The notes beneath the pieces were generated by a model that ran no database searches, was not told the DNA's origin, and saw nothing but the letters and a program-made list of their open reading frames with translations. 64,000 nt of DNA, taken from Myxococcota bacterium (lineage in GTDB: Bacteria > Myxococcota_A > Polyangia > JAAYKL01). The translations under genes and the position numbers were made by a program. Where the stretch lies: positions 32,641 to 96,640 of the forward strand of contig JASJCT010000006.1 of assembly GCA_030065855.1 (NCBI GenBank), read 5' to 3'. Of this stretch, positions 1 to 9,434 are shown piece by piece (position 1 is the first letter of the stretch; each line of letters opens with the position of its first letter).

Positions 1-1059
1 CTCAATAATCGGCGTGAACTGGACGACGACTTCGTCAAAAACCTTTTCCGCTTCGTCGTAACGCCCTGTCCTCAGGAGAAGGTTGCCCCGCAGCATCTTG
101 GCCCGGGGGATGTACTTGCTATCGGGCAGGGCCACGGTCAGAAACTCCAAGGCCTGCTCAGCCCGAATGGTGTCGCCGGCGCGTATCAGCACGGATGCGG
201 CCTCGTACAGCGCAGCGTCGAAGTAGGGAGAATTCTCAGCAATGCGCTGGTAGGCCTGAGATGCATTGGAGACAAATCCCTGCTCATAATGAAGTCTCCC
301 GGCGCCCAAATTCATCAAGTCAATGACTTCCTGCTCTTCTTTTGAATTTGGCTGGTGCAACTGGGCTCGGTTAAACACCTGGATGGCTTCGTCGAACTTG
401 CCCTCGCGCGTCAGCGTGACACCCGTCATGTACATGGCCTTGAGCACCAGCAATGGATCTCCCTGAACCGCGGCAAACGCTTGTCGGGCTCTTGCCAGAT
501 CTCCTTTGAAATACAAATACTTAGCCTGTACATAGCGGGCCTGTGGCGTCGGTGATTGGTCCAGCTGGCTGAAATATTGCTCAATCCCCTGGAACTTACC
601 GAGGTGAATGGCGATTTCGATGAGTCGCTCGATCGACCGATGGCGGAAACGGGCCATGCCAGGGCGATTCACTTCGTCGAGCACCCGCTTAAACCACACC
701 TGTGCGCCGAGATAGTCCCGGGTGAGAAACAGGGCATCGGCGTAGAGAAACAGGGCGTCGGCATAGGCCGGGCTGGCCGGATAGTTCTCGATAATATCCA
801 TGAAAATGACCGCAGCCCGTTGATAGTCTTTTGTGCGATAGAAATTCTCCCCATCGATAAGCCGTTCCGAGATGTACTGGGTGCTTTTGTAGGAAGCTGT
901 TTTCAGATATCTCGGGGCAAGTGCGGTGGCCTGTTGGCGCAGCTCCTCTACCTCTGTCTCGATGTCGCCGATGTCGATGGCTGGCGCCTTGATCGGGAAT
1001 GCGATTGCGGCGCTCAGGGCGAGCCCTAATGCGATCGCTTGTGCGCGAGGGGGGAGCAT
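1..1059 (-). CDS. Exported TPR-repeat protein, cut by left edge
   Basis: Reading the minus strand from the ATG at 1059-1057 gives 353 open codons running off the left edge, so the C-terminus is missing. The first 27 or so residues form a signal peptide (basic start, hydrophobic Ala/Leu stretch, small residues before IDIGD). The rest is a run of helical hairpins typical of tetratricopeptide repeats, such as YPASPAYADALFLYADAL and GEFTREGKFDEAIQVF-like units with Ala, Tyr and Asp at the usual places. The start lies 2 nt after the stop of the secreted-protein gene at 1062-1868, so the two are co-transcribed. TPR proteins of this kind act as periplasmic scaffolds, for example in myxobacterial envelope and motility machines; that link is inference. 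No function is assigned. Confidence 0.8.
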   Translation of the reverse strand, partial: MLPPRAQAIALGLALSAAIAFPIKAPAIDIGDIETEVEELRQQATALAPRYLKTASYKSTQYISERLIDGENFYRTKDYQRAAVIFMDIIENYPASPAYADALFLYADALFLTRDYLGAQVWFKRVLDEVNRPGMARFRHRSIERLIEIAIHLGKFQGIEQYFSQLDQSPTPQARYVQAKYLYFKGDLARARQAFAAVQGDPLLVLKAMYMTGVTLTREGKFDEAIQVFNRAQLHQPNSKEEQEVIDLMNLGAGRLHYEQGFVSNASQAYQRIAENSPYFDAALYEAASVLIRAGDTIRAEQALEFLTVALPDSKYIPRAKMLRGNLLLRTGRYDEAEKVFDEVVVQFTPIIE

Positions 1060-1061
1060 GC

Positions 1062-1868
1062 CTATTCCTGCGCTTCCGGGGATTCTTTCGCGTCCCCTTG
1101 CGGGGCAGCGCCACCCTCGTAATCCGCAGTATTCATTACGTAGCGGACGTCCGGTCTCTCCTCAAGGGGGGTGGTTGCGCCCCCTTTTTCGTACCCGACT
1201 ACTTCCAACCGCAGTGCCTTGCCCTCGGTCACCGTAAATGTCCGGCTGGAACGGGTTTTAAACGAATACCCCTTGAGATAGGAAAAAATGCCATACCCGT
1301 GGCCCCGGAAGTGCAGCACCGCGCTCAGAATGTGATCTCCCGGCATTACCGGTCCGTCGAAGAGGTTGATAACATCTCGATCGGCAAGGCTTTCGCCCTC
1401 ATCTGATTTGTTGAAAATCGGTGCGCCGTCCAATAAAAACGACGCTTTCACGAGGCGAAAGGACCCGCCCATCTCGTTGCGGAAGACAATGGTCGCTTTG
1501 GCGCCGGCGATTTTTCGATCGAGAACGGTTTCAGCCAGTAGGCTGAGCCGGGCTTTAGACCGAAAGATCTGCTCTTTCAATCGATTGACCCGATCCTCTA
1601 AATCCCGCAAGCGAACCGTGTACGCACCCGTACTCGTGCCAGTGCTCTTTGCTGCCGCTGCTGGTGGTACACCTGTCGGCACCTGGCCCTCCGTTTCCGA
1701 GGCCGGAGGCACCTCGGCTTTTTTCTCGGGCTCGGCTGTCTCTTGATCGCCTGACTCAGCAGTCTCGGCCTTGACCGGTTCCCCTTCGGCCGCATCCTGC
1801 GCGGCTATTGAAGCTGAAACAAGTCCCACAGTGCATATTACAAGCGCCCATCTCAGTGATTCAAACAT
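1062..1868 (-). CDS. Secreted protein of unknown function, upstream partner of the TPR gene
   Basis: About 268 residues from the ATG at 1868. This start is chosen because it is preceded by AAGGGG at 7 nt and opens a clean signal peptide (MFESLRWALVICTVGLVS), whereas the longer frame begins with a hydrophilic extension. After cleavage near AAQ comes a Glu/Ala/Pro-rich low-complexity linker (residues about 25-75), then a short coiled coil (LRDLEDRVNRLKEQIF), then a compact beta-rich domain (about 110-245) containing FRNEMGGSFRLVKASFLLDG and HILSAVLHFRGHGYGIFSYL. It sits 2 nt before the TPR gene. I recognise no catalytic motif; a structural envelope role is likely but unproven. Confidence 0.75.
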   Translation of the reverse strand: MFESLRWALVICTVGLVSASIAAQDAAEGEPVKAETAESGDQETAEPEKKAEVPPASETEGQVPTGVPPAAAAKSTGTSTGAYTVRLRDLEDRVNRLKEQIFRSKARLSLLAETVLDRKIAGAKATIVFRNEMGGSFRLVKASFLLDGAPIFNKSDEGESLADRDVINLFDGPVMPGDHILSAVLHFRGHGYGIFSYLKGYSFKTRSSRTFTVTEGKALRLEVVGYEKGGATTPLEERPDVRYVMNTADYEGGAAPQGDAKESPEAQE

Positions 1869-2278
1869 CCTAAAACCCCTTGTGGTTGGCGGCCATGAAC
1901 CCCCGTCAGCCTTCAATATTCTACTGTGTTTAAAGATATGATCAATAACCGACATAACCGACTTTCTCGTTTTATGTCAACGGATGATAAAGGTTACCCC
2001 ACCCATCCAAAAGCCACAAACCCCAAGGTTTTCTTTTCTATCGCTTACTACTATATTTATAAAATCATTAAAAAACGAATCCTCTCCCGAAATTCGCCAC
2101 GGGACCAACGGGTTCGGATGGTTCATTTAATTGTTTACCTTTACAGTCATGGGTCAAGGATTTAGTCTTTAAAATAAAAAAAGCAGATCCTTTTTGGCGT
2201 TGGTGCGTCCCTAACCTTAGAGGATGCCTGGGAAGATCGGGTGGCTCACATGCGACGAAGTTCGAAAGTCAACGCCCG
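1869..2278. promoter_or_regulatory. Divergent intergenic region between the TPR operon and the sigma factor gene
   Basis: 410 bp without a credible gene. The stretch 1975-2190 is clearly AT-rich relative to its flanks. It must hold the promoters of both divergent units. A TAGAAT-like -10 for the minus-strand operon can be seen near 1915-1925 (minus strand), but no convincing -35. I see no strong hairpin. Confidence 0.4.
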
Positions 2279-2878
2279 GTGAGACCGGGTCTGGAAACAG
2301 ACGAAGATCTGATGCGCCGATTTCAAAAGGGTGACCAGGGGGCGTTCGAGCAATTGTATTTCCGATACAAGGCCCCAATTTTCTCGTTTCTCGCGCGGCA
2401 GTATGCTCATGGAGAAGCAGCAAAAGACCTCACACAAGAAGTCTTTGTTCGGATCATCCGCTCGGCCCATTCCTTTCGACACAATGCCAAGTTTGCCACT
2501 TGGATTTATACTGTCGCTCGCAACCTGGCTATCGACAGCCTGCGCAAGACCAGGCATCGCAAGACCACATCCCTTGACCAAAATAAGCAGGAAAACGGTT
2601 CCCATTTCGAGGCGCAGGTGCCGTCGCCGGATCCAAGCCCAGACCGGCTCATGGCCTCGGGTCGCCTTCGGGCCGAGCTCTCCCGGATCATCGCCAACCT
2701 GCCCGATGATCAGCGCGAGGTCTTTCTGTTAAGGGAGTACTGTGGTCTGCCATTCTGCGAGATCGCCCGGGTTGTGGACGCCAAGGAGGGCACTGTTAAG
2801 AGCCGCATGCGGTATGCGCTCACATCCCTTCGCAGCGAGCTCGCAGAATGGGCCGACTATGCGAGGACATTGCCATGA
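2279..2878 (+). CDS. ECF-family RNA polymerase sigma factor
   Basis: 199 residues. Region 2 (about 15-90) carries the core-binding and -10 recognition helices, with DLTQEVFVRIIRSAHSF and FATWIYTVARNLAIDSLRK. Region 4 (about 131-185) has the helix-turn-helix LPDDQREVFLLREYCGLPF / EIARVVDAKEGTVKSRM. Region 3 is absent, as in group 4 (ECF) sigma factors. The annotated start is GTG 2279; the ATG at codon 12 (2312) is an alternative that would remove only non-conserved residues. The stop overlaps the ATG of the anti-sigma gene (ATGA at 2875-2878), so the two are translationally coupled. It should direct transcription in response to an envelope signal relayed by the membrane anti-sigma factor. Confidence 0.93.
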   Translation: MRPGLETDEDLMRRFQKGDQGAFEQLYFRYKAPIFSFLARQYAHGEAAKDLTQEVFVRIIRSAHSFRHNAKFATWIYTVARNLAIDSLRKTRHRKTTSLDQNKQENGSHFEAQVPSPDPSPDRLMASGRLRAELSRIIANLPDDQREVFLLREYCGLPFCEIARVVDAKEGTVKSRMRYALTSLRSELAEWADYARTLP

Positions 2879-4101
2879 CTCGGGATTGCGATCGATTTAA
2901 CGCATCCCTACTGGCGTTGGCCTATGGGGAGTTGCCCCCTGACACCGCTGACGCCCTGCGATCCCACGCGGCCGGGTGTTTGAAATGCCGGGATGCCCTG
3001 GAGCGCATTCTGCTCACGCGAAAGCTGGCCGCTACCTTGCCCGTGCTGGATCCGGGCGACGATATGGACAATTCAATACTAGCAGCAGCTGCTTCAGCAG
3101 CAGCTGCCAGCCGATCTGAGGGTGGGGCGCAACCCACCCAGTCAACTGCACCGGTTACCGTTCGGGCTTCTAAGAGAGAACGGTCTTGGTTTTTACCGGC
3201 ACTCCGCGGATTTCTGCTGCGGCCTGCCGTGGCCACGGCCATGCTGGCCCTGCTCGTGTGCACCATGTCGTTTTTTCTGGCCAACGAACACTGGTTACCT
3301 AGCGCTGATACCCCGGTTGTCCCGAATGAACCGCTTGCCACAGATAATGAGAGCTCAAAGGCGTCAGCCAATAAATCGCAATTGCCTGGCCAAGCACCTG
3401 ACATTGGTGCACCGGCAAAGCCAGTCATCCCGGAACGAGAAGCAGCCAAAAACAAGGGCACCGGGGTCGCAGCTGCCACCCCCTACCAGGGGCCTGCGCG
3501 CCCACTTCCAAAAAGGAAGTCGCGCAGACGTCCATCACCCGGTTCCGGAGCAGCCGGGTCAATGCCCAGCCCAAAAATGGACGCCCTCAGCGATATCGAG
3601 GCAGCGCCTCAAGCACCGGCGCTCGCCAACACAGATGTCCAATTTGCAGAGGAACCCGTCGCAGCAGGAGCGGCAGTTTCTAAACGTCCGGGACAGGCCA
3701 ACAAGAAGGCATCCGTACCTGATCTTCAGCCAGATGTTCGGGATGCATTTGACCGGGGTATGGCAGCGTTTGCCCGCGGGGATTGCCAGGCCGCTGTTCA
3801 TACCCTGATTCGCTCAATTGACATACTTCCGTCTCATTCATCGAGCATACCGGTTGCCATACATCACATTGCTAGGTGCGAGAAGCGAAGGGGTCGGTTT
3901 GCCAGGGCGGTTGTGTGGTACGGGCGACTGCTCGATGGGTTTGGGTCCTATGCCAAGAGACCCGAAGCGCTATGGGAAGCCGCAGCGTGTCACCGCCGCC
4001 TGGGTCAGAACGAAAAGGCCAGGGACCGGCTCATGGCCCTAAGAGAATGGCCTGCCTGGCAGGGTCGGGCCCTTCAAGCGCTGGATCAGTTGCCCGAGTA
4101 G
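2875..4101 (+). CDS. Zinc-finger anti-sigma factor with periplasmic TPR domain
   Basis: 408 residues from the ATG at 2875, which overlaps the sigma stop. The N-terminus is a zinc-binding anti-sigma domain with the motif H31-x3-C35-x2-C38 (HAAGCLKC). A Pro/Ala/Ser-rich stretch leads to one transmembrane helix at about 117-135 (AVATAMLALLVCTMSFFLA). The outer part is a long low-complexity linker rich in Pro, Ala and Lys (about 140-290), followed by TPR-like helices (about 300-400) with GMAAFARGDCQAAVHTLI and YGRLLDGFGSYAKRPEALW. Topology is cytoplasmic zinc domain, periplasmic TPR. TPR-tailed anti-sigma factors are common in Myxococcota; here the TPR part probably senses an envelope partner. 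Confidence 0.88.
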   Translation: MTRDCDRFNASLLALAYGELPPDTADALRSHAAGCLKCRDALERILLTRKLAATLPVLDPGDDMDNSILAAAASAAAASRSEGGAQPTQSTAPVTVRASKRERSWFLPALRGFLLRPAVATAMLALLVCTMSFFLANEHWLPSADTPVVPNEPLATDNESSKASANKSQLPGQAPDIGAPAKPVIPEREAAKNKGTGVAAATPYQGPARPLPKRKSRRRPSPGSGAAGSMPSPKMDALSDIEAAPQAPALANTDVQFAEEPVAAGAAVSKRPGQANKKASVPDLQPDVRDAFDRGMAAFARGDCQAAVHTLIRSIDILPSHSSSIPVAIHHIARCEKRRGRFARAVVWYGRLLDGFGSYAKRPEALWEAAACHRRLGQNEKARDRLMALREWPAWQGRALQALDQLPE

Positions 4102-4200
4102 GGAACCTGAGCAATCGCCTGACATTTCGATGACATAGTGTGCCTACAAAAAGGCGATGGTTCAGTTGTGCGAACAAGCGGCGAATGTTAAATAAACGTC

Positions 4201-4234
4201 CCCGGATGAATCGGGTGTCGTCCCACAAGGGACG
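4201..4234 (+). promoter_or_regulatory. Two small hairpins in the leader of the dehydratase-activase gene
   Basis: CCCG (4201-4204) pairs with CGGG (4212-4215), and directly after it CGTCCC (4219-4224) pairs with GGGACG (4229-4234) around an ACAA loop. They end 18 nt before the ATG at 4253, which has no obvious Shine-Dalgarno. They could be a leader structure or the terminator-like end of the anti-sigma transcript; no T-run follows, so intrinsic termination is unlikely. Confidence 0.3.
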
Positions 4235-4252
4235 CTGACCTAAGACAGTTGC

Positions 4253-7200
4253 ATGAAATCGAGCTTCCTGGGTATCGACATCGGTGCCACAAACGTCAAG
4301 GTCGCCCTTTTAGTAGAAGGTGCGGTTGCCAAGGCGCATGTGCTGTCCCACGAAGGCAATGTAACAGCAGCGCTTGATACGCTGATTGAACGATGTGCGT
4401 CAGATGGGAGTATCACCTCTATCCCAGCTGTTGTCACCGGTACAGAGGGGCGCCATCGCATTGCCCTGCCAGACGTCATTGCCCCCGTTGCCGTAGAAAT
4501 GGGTCTCAAAGCGAGGGACATCTCTGCCCAGGCCGTGGTGTCCATGGGCGGCGAGGATTTGGTGGTCTACGCGCTAAACAGCCAGCGCCAAATTGCCCAG
4601 ATCTATTCGGGCAACAAGTGCGCGTCTGGCACAGGTGAGTTTTTCCGCCAACAATTGGGGCGAATGGATTTGACATTCGCCGACCTCGACAAGATGCCGG
4701 CCGATGCCAAGTGGCACAGCCTTTCGGCGCGCTGTTCGGTCTTCATGAAATCGGACTGCACCCATAGGCTCAACAAGGGCGAGGCAACGCCGTGGGATAT
4801 CGCCCTCTCCATGTGCGCGGCCATGGCGGATAAAGTGTCTGATTTCCTAATAAAAGCGCGGATATCCAAGGGCAGCGTGGTTCTCATCGGCGGTGTCACG
4901 CAAAATCGGTTTATCCTAAAGGCGCTCAAGGCAGCCTGGCCAGAGGTCACCTTCATCGTACCGCCTGAGGCGCCTTTTTTTGACGCGTTTGGCGCCGCCC
5001 ATCTCGCAGCAGACATGGGTGCACCCATACCCCCCAGGGCAAACCTCTTTAAGCGTTCAAAAGCAGATTCATTCAGTCGGTTTCCACCACTTGCAGATTT
5101 AGATGCCAATGTTTGCTATGTCCCGTCGCAGCGCGAGGCATACGACCCAGAAGGCGAGTACATCCTGGGCGTGGACGGGGGATCCACCACCACCAAGGTG
5201 GCGCTCGTGAATGCCACCTCCCTGGCCATTGTCGCCGACCATTACGGACGGACCCACGGCAAGCCCATCGAAGCCCTGAAGACGTGCATCGACCAGGTGT
5301 TGGATAAACTGCCCGTTGGCGCAAAACCGCGCATCACCCTGGCTGCCACGACTGGCTCGTCCCGGGAGCTGCTCGGCGTATTCCTGGAGACCGCCGGCAT
5401 CTACAACGAAATTATCGCCCACACGGTCGGTACCCATTATTTCAACCCCAAGATCGACACTATTTTCGAAATTGGGGGCCAAGACGCGAAATATGTCTCC
5501 TTGTCGGCCGGCGTTCCCATCGACTATGCGATGAACGAAGCATGCTCAGCCGGCACGGGATCCTTCCTGGAAGAATCAGCCAGGGGAGACCTGAACATCC
5601 CAGACCCGGCTGACATCGGCCCCATTGCGCTAAATGCAACCGCACCCCTCAAGTTTGGCGAACACTGTTCAGCGTTTATCAATTCAGATATCCGCAAGGC
5701 GATCCAACAGGGCGCATCCAGGGAGAATATCGCGGCGGGCATCGTATTTTCTATTGTTTCCAACTACTTGAATCGGGTTGTGGGAAACAGGATGATCGGG
5801 GATCACATCGCCCTGCAAGGCGGCGTGGCCAAAAACCCGGCCGTGCCACTCGCGTTTTCGCGGGTTACGGGTAAATCCATATCGGTCCCCCCTGATCCAG
5901 AACTCATGGGCTGCTTTGGGGTCGCCCTCTTGGCGCTTAAAAAATACAGCGAAGGCCGACTGGAAAAGGGCGTGTTTTCACTCAATGAAATCCGCTCAAA
6001 ACAAATTCAGACCCAAGGCAGCTTCAATTGTTCGGCCTGTGACAACAGGTGCGAGATACGAAAGCTAGCGGTGGCAGGACATCGGTATCCCTTTGGTGGC
6101 AGGTGCTCCAAATTCGCTATTTCACAACGCCGCCGAAAGGAAAAAAATCCCAATCCCACAGACTATACGCAGACCCGAACCCAAATGCTCCTTACCGATT
6201 TCACGCCTGACGACAAAGATTTCAAAGCGCGCACAGACAGGGTCGTGGGTGTGCCCAAGGCGTTTTCGTTCCACTCCCTGTGGCCCCTTTACAAGTGGTT
6301 TTTCCATACCCTGGGCGTGCCCACGTTGGTATCAGAGACCTTGGCCCCAGCCGGCATTGCCAAGCTGGAAAGCAACTACTGCTTTCCAGCTGAAATTGCC
6401 CACGGCGCCATTCAGGATGTGATCGACAAGGGCGTCCACTATGTATTTTTGCCCCATTTTAGAGATATGCCGTCCATGGAGCCGAGCGTGGAGCACGGCA
6501 CTGTCTGCCCCCTGACCCAGGGGCTCCCGTTTTTTGCTCGCCGGGCATTTGATCTCGAAGATGGCCAAATTTTAAAACCACTCGTGTCGTTTAAAAATGG
6601 CTGGGGCGATGCAAAACCCGCCTTCGAGGCCATGGCCGAGCAATTGGGCTTCAGCGCTTATGAGGGAGGAGCAGCTTACGAGCTGGGTATAGAGAAACTC
6701 CGCGGCTTCTTTCGCGCGTACCGCAGGCTCGGAGAGGAGGTCTTGGCCCAAATCGCCGCCGATCCAGACAATGTTTACGTAGCGATCCTCGGCAGGCCCT
6801 ACAACGCGTTCACCCGGGATGCGAACATGGGCATCCCCAGGAAATTCACGTCGAGGGGCGTCACTGTCGTCCCGTTCGATATGATCTTCCACCCAGATGC
6901 GGACATCTTTCCCAACATGTACTGGTACTACGGCCAGCAAAACATGAAGACCGTTCAGGAGATCCTCAAGACACAGAACCTCTACCTCTGTTGGGTCACC
7001 AATTTTTCCTGTGCACCAGATTCCTTTATGCTGCACTACGTCCGCTGGATGATGGGCGGTAAGCCATACTTGGTGCTGGAAATCGATTCCCACACCGCAG
7101 ACGCAGGTGTTGACACGCGGGTCGAGGCCTTCCTCGACGTCGTCGATAGTTTTCGGCGCGTGGGCCGCCATCCAGAGCAGCGTTCCTGGACCCGGCGGTT

Positions 7201-8506
7201 TTCGTTTGTTCCCAAAAAAGAGTTTGCCGACATTGTCGATAGCAAGACTGGCGAGCGCATCGATATTCGCGACCCGCGGGTGACCTTTGTCATTCCATCC
7301 CTCGGAGATTTGAGCACCGAGATTTTTGCAGCCGCGGCCAAGCGGTCCGGGGTTCACGCGGCATTTCTTCCGGTTCCCGATCTGCACTCCACCCAGCTCG
7401 CCCGGGAGGTTGCATCTGGCAAGGAGTGCATCCCCTCGTTGCTCGTGCTGGGGACCATCCTGGCATTTATCAGGCAAGCGCCTGCGGTAGAATCCAACAA
7501 TCTGTTCCTCATCCCCATCCCTTCTACTACGGGGCCCTGCCGCACGGGCCAGTATCGGGTGTTTTACGAAAGGTTGTTTGAAGAACACGGATATGAAAAC
7601 GCGGTATTTTTCTCGAGTGAGGCAGACAATTCCTATCGGGAGCTCGGCCCCACGTTCAATCGGCTGGCCTGGTGGGCGCTTGTTCTCGGCGACTATTTCA
7701 CAGATGTTCGCGTGGGTATCCGGCTCCTGGCCCGGGATGTGCCGAGTGCGATGGCGCTCTTTGATCGCACCTGGCAGAACGTGGTCCATGGCATGGAGAC
7801 CGGCCAGGAGGCCCTGGAGGCCGCCCTTGAACAGGCCGGACGAGACCTCTGCGCCATTCCCCGCAAGCGCGCGCTTGAAGAGGTGAAAAAGATCCTGATC
7901 GTCGGTGAGATATTTGTTCGCCGCGATACGTACTCTATCCAGGAAATCAACGATCACCTTATCGAACGAGGCATCTATCCCAAAGTGACCGATATCACAG
8001 AATGGATTCGGTACACGGATTTCAACAGAAAGACAGCAATGGCCCATCCAAATAGGAACGGCCAATCCCCCTTGGCATCCCGCGTTCAGTTACTCAAAGA
8101 CAAGACCATTTTCCAAGTGGAGAAATTTTATAAAGACATGGTCGAACACAAGGTCGCTCGGCACTTGATGCCGACGGGTCTCGTGGTTCGGGCGCCCCAT
8201 GACATGAACGCAATTATGAAAAACGCCGCGGCAGATTTCATCGATCCCGCCCTTGAGAGCGAGACCACCATATCGACCGGCGTGGCTGCCACTGCAATGC
8301 AGGACGGGTTTTCCGGTGTCGTCATCATCGCCCCGTTTGCCTGCCTACCTGGCCGGCTCATCGAAGGGGTGTTTGCCCCGTGGGCCAAAGCCCGGAGTTA
8401 CCCGGTGTTGACCCTGGAAAACGACGGCCACCCTTACCCGCCGAGCACCCTTGCGAGGATGGAAATCTTTGCCCACAACGTCCTGAGGTTTTCAGGGGAA
8501 CGCTAA
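4253..8506 (+). CDS. Acyl-CoA dehydratase activase-type protein: two BadF/HgdC ATPase domains plus DUF2229-like region
   Basis: 1417 residues. The first ASKHA/BadF-HgdC ATPase domain (about 1-260) opens with GIDIGATNVKVALL; the second (about 300-570) with GVDGGSTTTKVALV. Each keeps the two cysteines that in HgdC dimers ligate the [4Fe-4S] cluster: KCASGTGEF with RCSVFMKSD, and ACSAGTGSF with HCSAFINSD. A further Cys cluster CSACDNRC and GGRC follows at about 592-620, then a DUF2229-like region (from about 665, KAFSFHSLWPLYKWFF) and a long C-terminal domain. Family activators use ATP to drive low-potential electron transfer to 2-hydroxyacyl-CoA dehydratases or benzoyl-CoA reductases. Proteins of this size also exist without a linked dehydratase, and none is seen here, so the substrate partner is unknown. 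Activity would be cytoplasmic and oxygen-sensitive. Confidence 0.88.
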   Translation: MKSSFLGIDIGATNVKVALLVEGAVAKAHVLSHEGNVTAALDTLIERCASDGSITSIPAVVTGTEGRHRIALPDVIAPVAVEMGLKARDISAQAVVSMGGEDLVVYALNSQRQIAQIYSGNKCASGTGEFFRQQLGRMDLTFADLDKMPADAKWHSLSARCSVFMKSDCTHRLNKGEATPWDIALSMCAAMADKVSDFLIKARISKGSVVLIGGVTQNRFILKALKAAWPEVTFIVPPEAPFFDAFGAAHLAADMGAPIPPRANLFKRSKADSFSRFPPLADLDANVCYVPSQREAYDPEGEYILGVDGGSTTTKVALVNATSLAIVADHYGRTHGKPIEALKTCIDQVLDKLPVGAKPRITLAATTGSSRELLGVFLETAGIYNEIIAHTVGTHYFNPKIDTIFEIGGQDAKYVSLSAGVPIDYAMNEACSAGTGSFLEESARGDLNIPDPADIGPIALNATAPLKFGEHCSAFINSDIRKAIQQGASRENIAAGIVFSIVSNYLNRVVGNRMIGDHIALQGGVAKNPAVPLAFSRVTGKSISVPPDPELMGCFGVALLALKKYSEGRLEKGVFSLNEIRSKQIQTQGSFNCSACDNRCEIRKLAVAGHRYPFGGRCSKFAISQRRRKEKNPNPTDYTQTRTQMLLTDFTPDDKDFKARTDRVVGVPKAFSFHSLWPLYKWFFHTLGVPTLVSETLAPAGIAKLESNYCFPAEIAHGAIQDVIDKGVHYVFLPHFRDMPSMEPSVEHGTVCPLTQGLPFFARRAFDLEDGQILKPLVSFKNGWGDAKPAFEAMAEQLGFSAYEGGAAYELGIEKLRGFFRAYRRLGEEVLAQIAADPDNVYVAILGRPYNAFTRDANMGIPRKFTSRGVTVVPFDMIFHPDADIFPNMYWYYGQQNMKTVQEILKTQNLYLCWVTNFSCAPDSFMLHYVRWMMGGKPYLVLEIDSHTADAGVDTRVEAFLDVVDSFRRVGRHPEQRSWTRRFSFVPKKEFADIVDSKTGERIDIRDPRVTFVIPSLGDLSTEIFAAAAKRSGVHAAFLPVPDLHSTQLAREVASGKECIPSLLVLGTILAFIRQAPAVESNNLFLIPIPSTTGPCRTGQYRVFYERLFEEHGYENAVFFSSEADNSYRELGPTFNRLAWWALVLGDYFTDVRVGIRLLARDVPSAMALFDRTWQNVVHGMETGQEALEAALEQAGRDLCAIPRKRALEEVKKILIVGEIFVRRDTYSIQEINDHLIERGIYPKVTDITEWIRYTDFNRKTAMAHPNRNGQSPLASRVQLLKDKTIFQVEKFYKDMVEHKVARHLMPTGLVVRAPHDMNAIMKNAAADFIDPALESETTISTGVAATAMQDGFSGVVIIAPFACLPGRLIEGVFAPWAKARSYPVLTLENDGHPYPPSTLARMEIFAHNVLRFSGER

Positions 8507-8531
8507 GTCACATCGTTGCTATTGGCGCCGC

Positions 8532-9428
8532 TCACAGCGTCTTGGCTGAACCGGTCTTGCTCAGCAAATCCCTGAGCCGTAGCCCGAGATAATATCGCCC
8601 AAACCGAAGCAGTGTCACTGGATTGTCCAGGAGCAGGGGAAACAATACGGCCTGTTGTGCGCGCAGCCCCAGATCGGCGTAGCGAAATCCTCTGTTATCT
8701 GGGACGAGGTATCTGAGGATTGACCGAATGGGGGCGGGCGGTGCTAGGGAAACAATACAGCGCTCCGGCACTGCGCCAGGGGTTGTTTCGCTGAGGAGGG
8801 ATAATGCCAGCCAGGCACCGCGGGTGCATTCCCATTCACCAGCCCGAAACACAGCGCGATCCAGGTCAGCCCTGCTGGATTTGATGAGCAGCTCGAGATC
8901 GCGCAGTTCGCGTTTGGGGGCGATAAAGGAATGGGTGATCATGTGGATGACTGTGTAGAGCAGGTGGTCTTCTGTTGCCAGACGCCGGCACGGCGCACCG
9001 TCAAAGGACGAGGCCGTTGTTCGGCGCCATAGGGTGTTGTAATCGATTGGATGCCGCTCGGGTTGAATCAAGTAGCGATGGGGTTCAAAGAGAATGCGCT
9101 CATTGGCGCCGATATCCAAACTGAATCCAGTGTCGTAGAATTCCCGCTCCGTTGCCCCGCGGCCCTTTAGCTCGCGCCGAACAAAGCCCTGGTCCGTCAA
9201 GAGGTCACACGTGCGCGTCCAGTCCTCGGGGCGAACCAAAAAATCCACATCCGCGAGCAGCCCCCGGTCCTCCCCGTCGGGATATACGCTGGTCAGTAGG
9301 TGGGCCCCTTTGAGCGGTGCCACGTCAATGCCGATGGTCGCGGCAGCTTCTAAGAATCGGCGAAAATAGTGAAATAAAACAATGTGTTGGGGGTTGTGGG
9401 GCATAGGTGGCACAGGGATGACAGCCAA
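8532..9428 (-). CDS. Uncharacterised nucleotidyltransferase family protein
   Basis: Up to 298 residues. It matches the style of the uncharacterised nucleotidyltransferase family (NTP_transf_5 type): APLKGAHLL, then LLADVDFLVRPEDW with the DxD-like metal pair, and later SLDIGANERIL. These families often act on surface polysaccharide or natural-product precursors, but substrates are mostly unknown. The longest frame starts at TTG 9428, 6 nt after the fadD stop; ATG at 9404 is a reasonable alternative. Neither has a good Shine-Dalgarno, suggesting translational coupling to fadD. It converges on the dehydratase-activase gene with only 25 bp between stops. Confidence 0.72.
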   Translation of the reverse strand: MAVIPVPPMPHNPQHIVLFHYFRRFLEAAATIGIDVAPLKGAHLLTSVYPDGEDRGLLADVDFLVRPEDWTRTCDLLTDQGFVRRELKGRGATEREFYDTGFSLDIGANERILFEPHRYLIQPERHPIDYNTLWRRTTASSFDGAPCRRLATEDHLLYTVIHMITHSFIAPKRELRDLELLIKSSRADLDRAVFRAGEWECTRGAWLALSLLSETTPGAVPERCIVSLAPPAPIRSILRYLVPDNRGFRYADLGLRAQQAVLFPLLLDNPVTLLRFGRYYLGLRLRDLLSKTGSAKTL

Positions 9429-9434
9429 GGGGGG

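Noticed and set aside
6572..8065. 497-residue open frame on the minus strand
   Set aside because: Antisense shadow of the well-supported dehydratase-activase gene.
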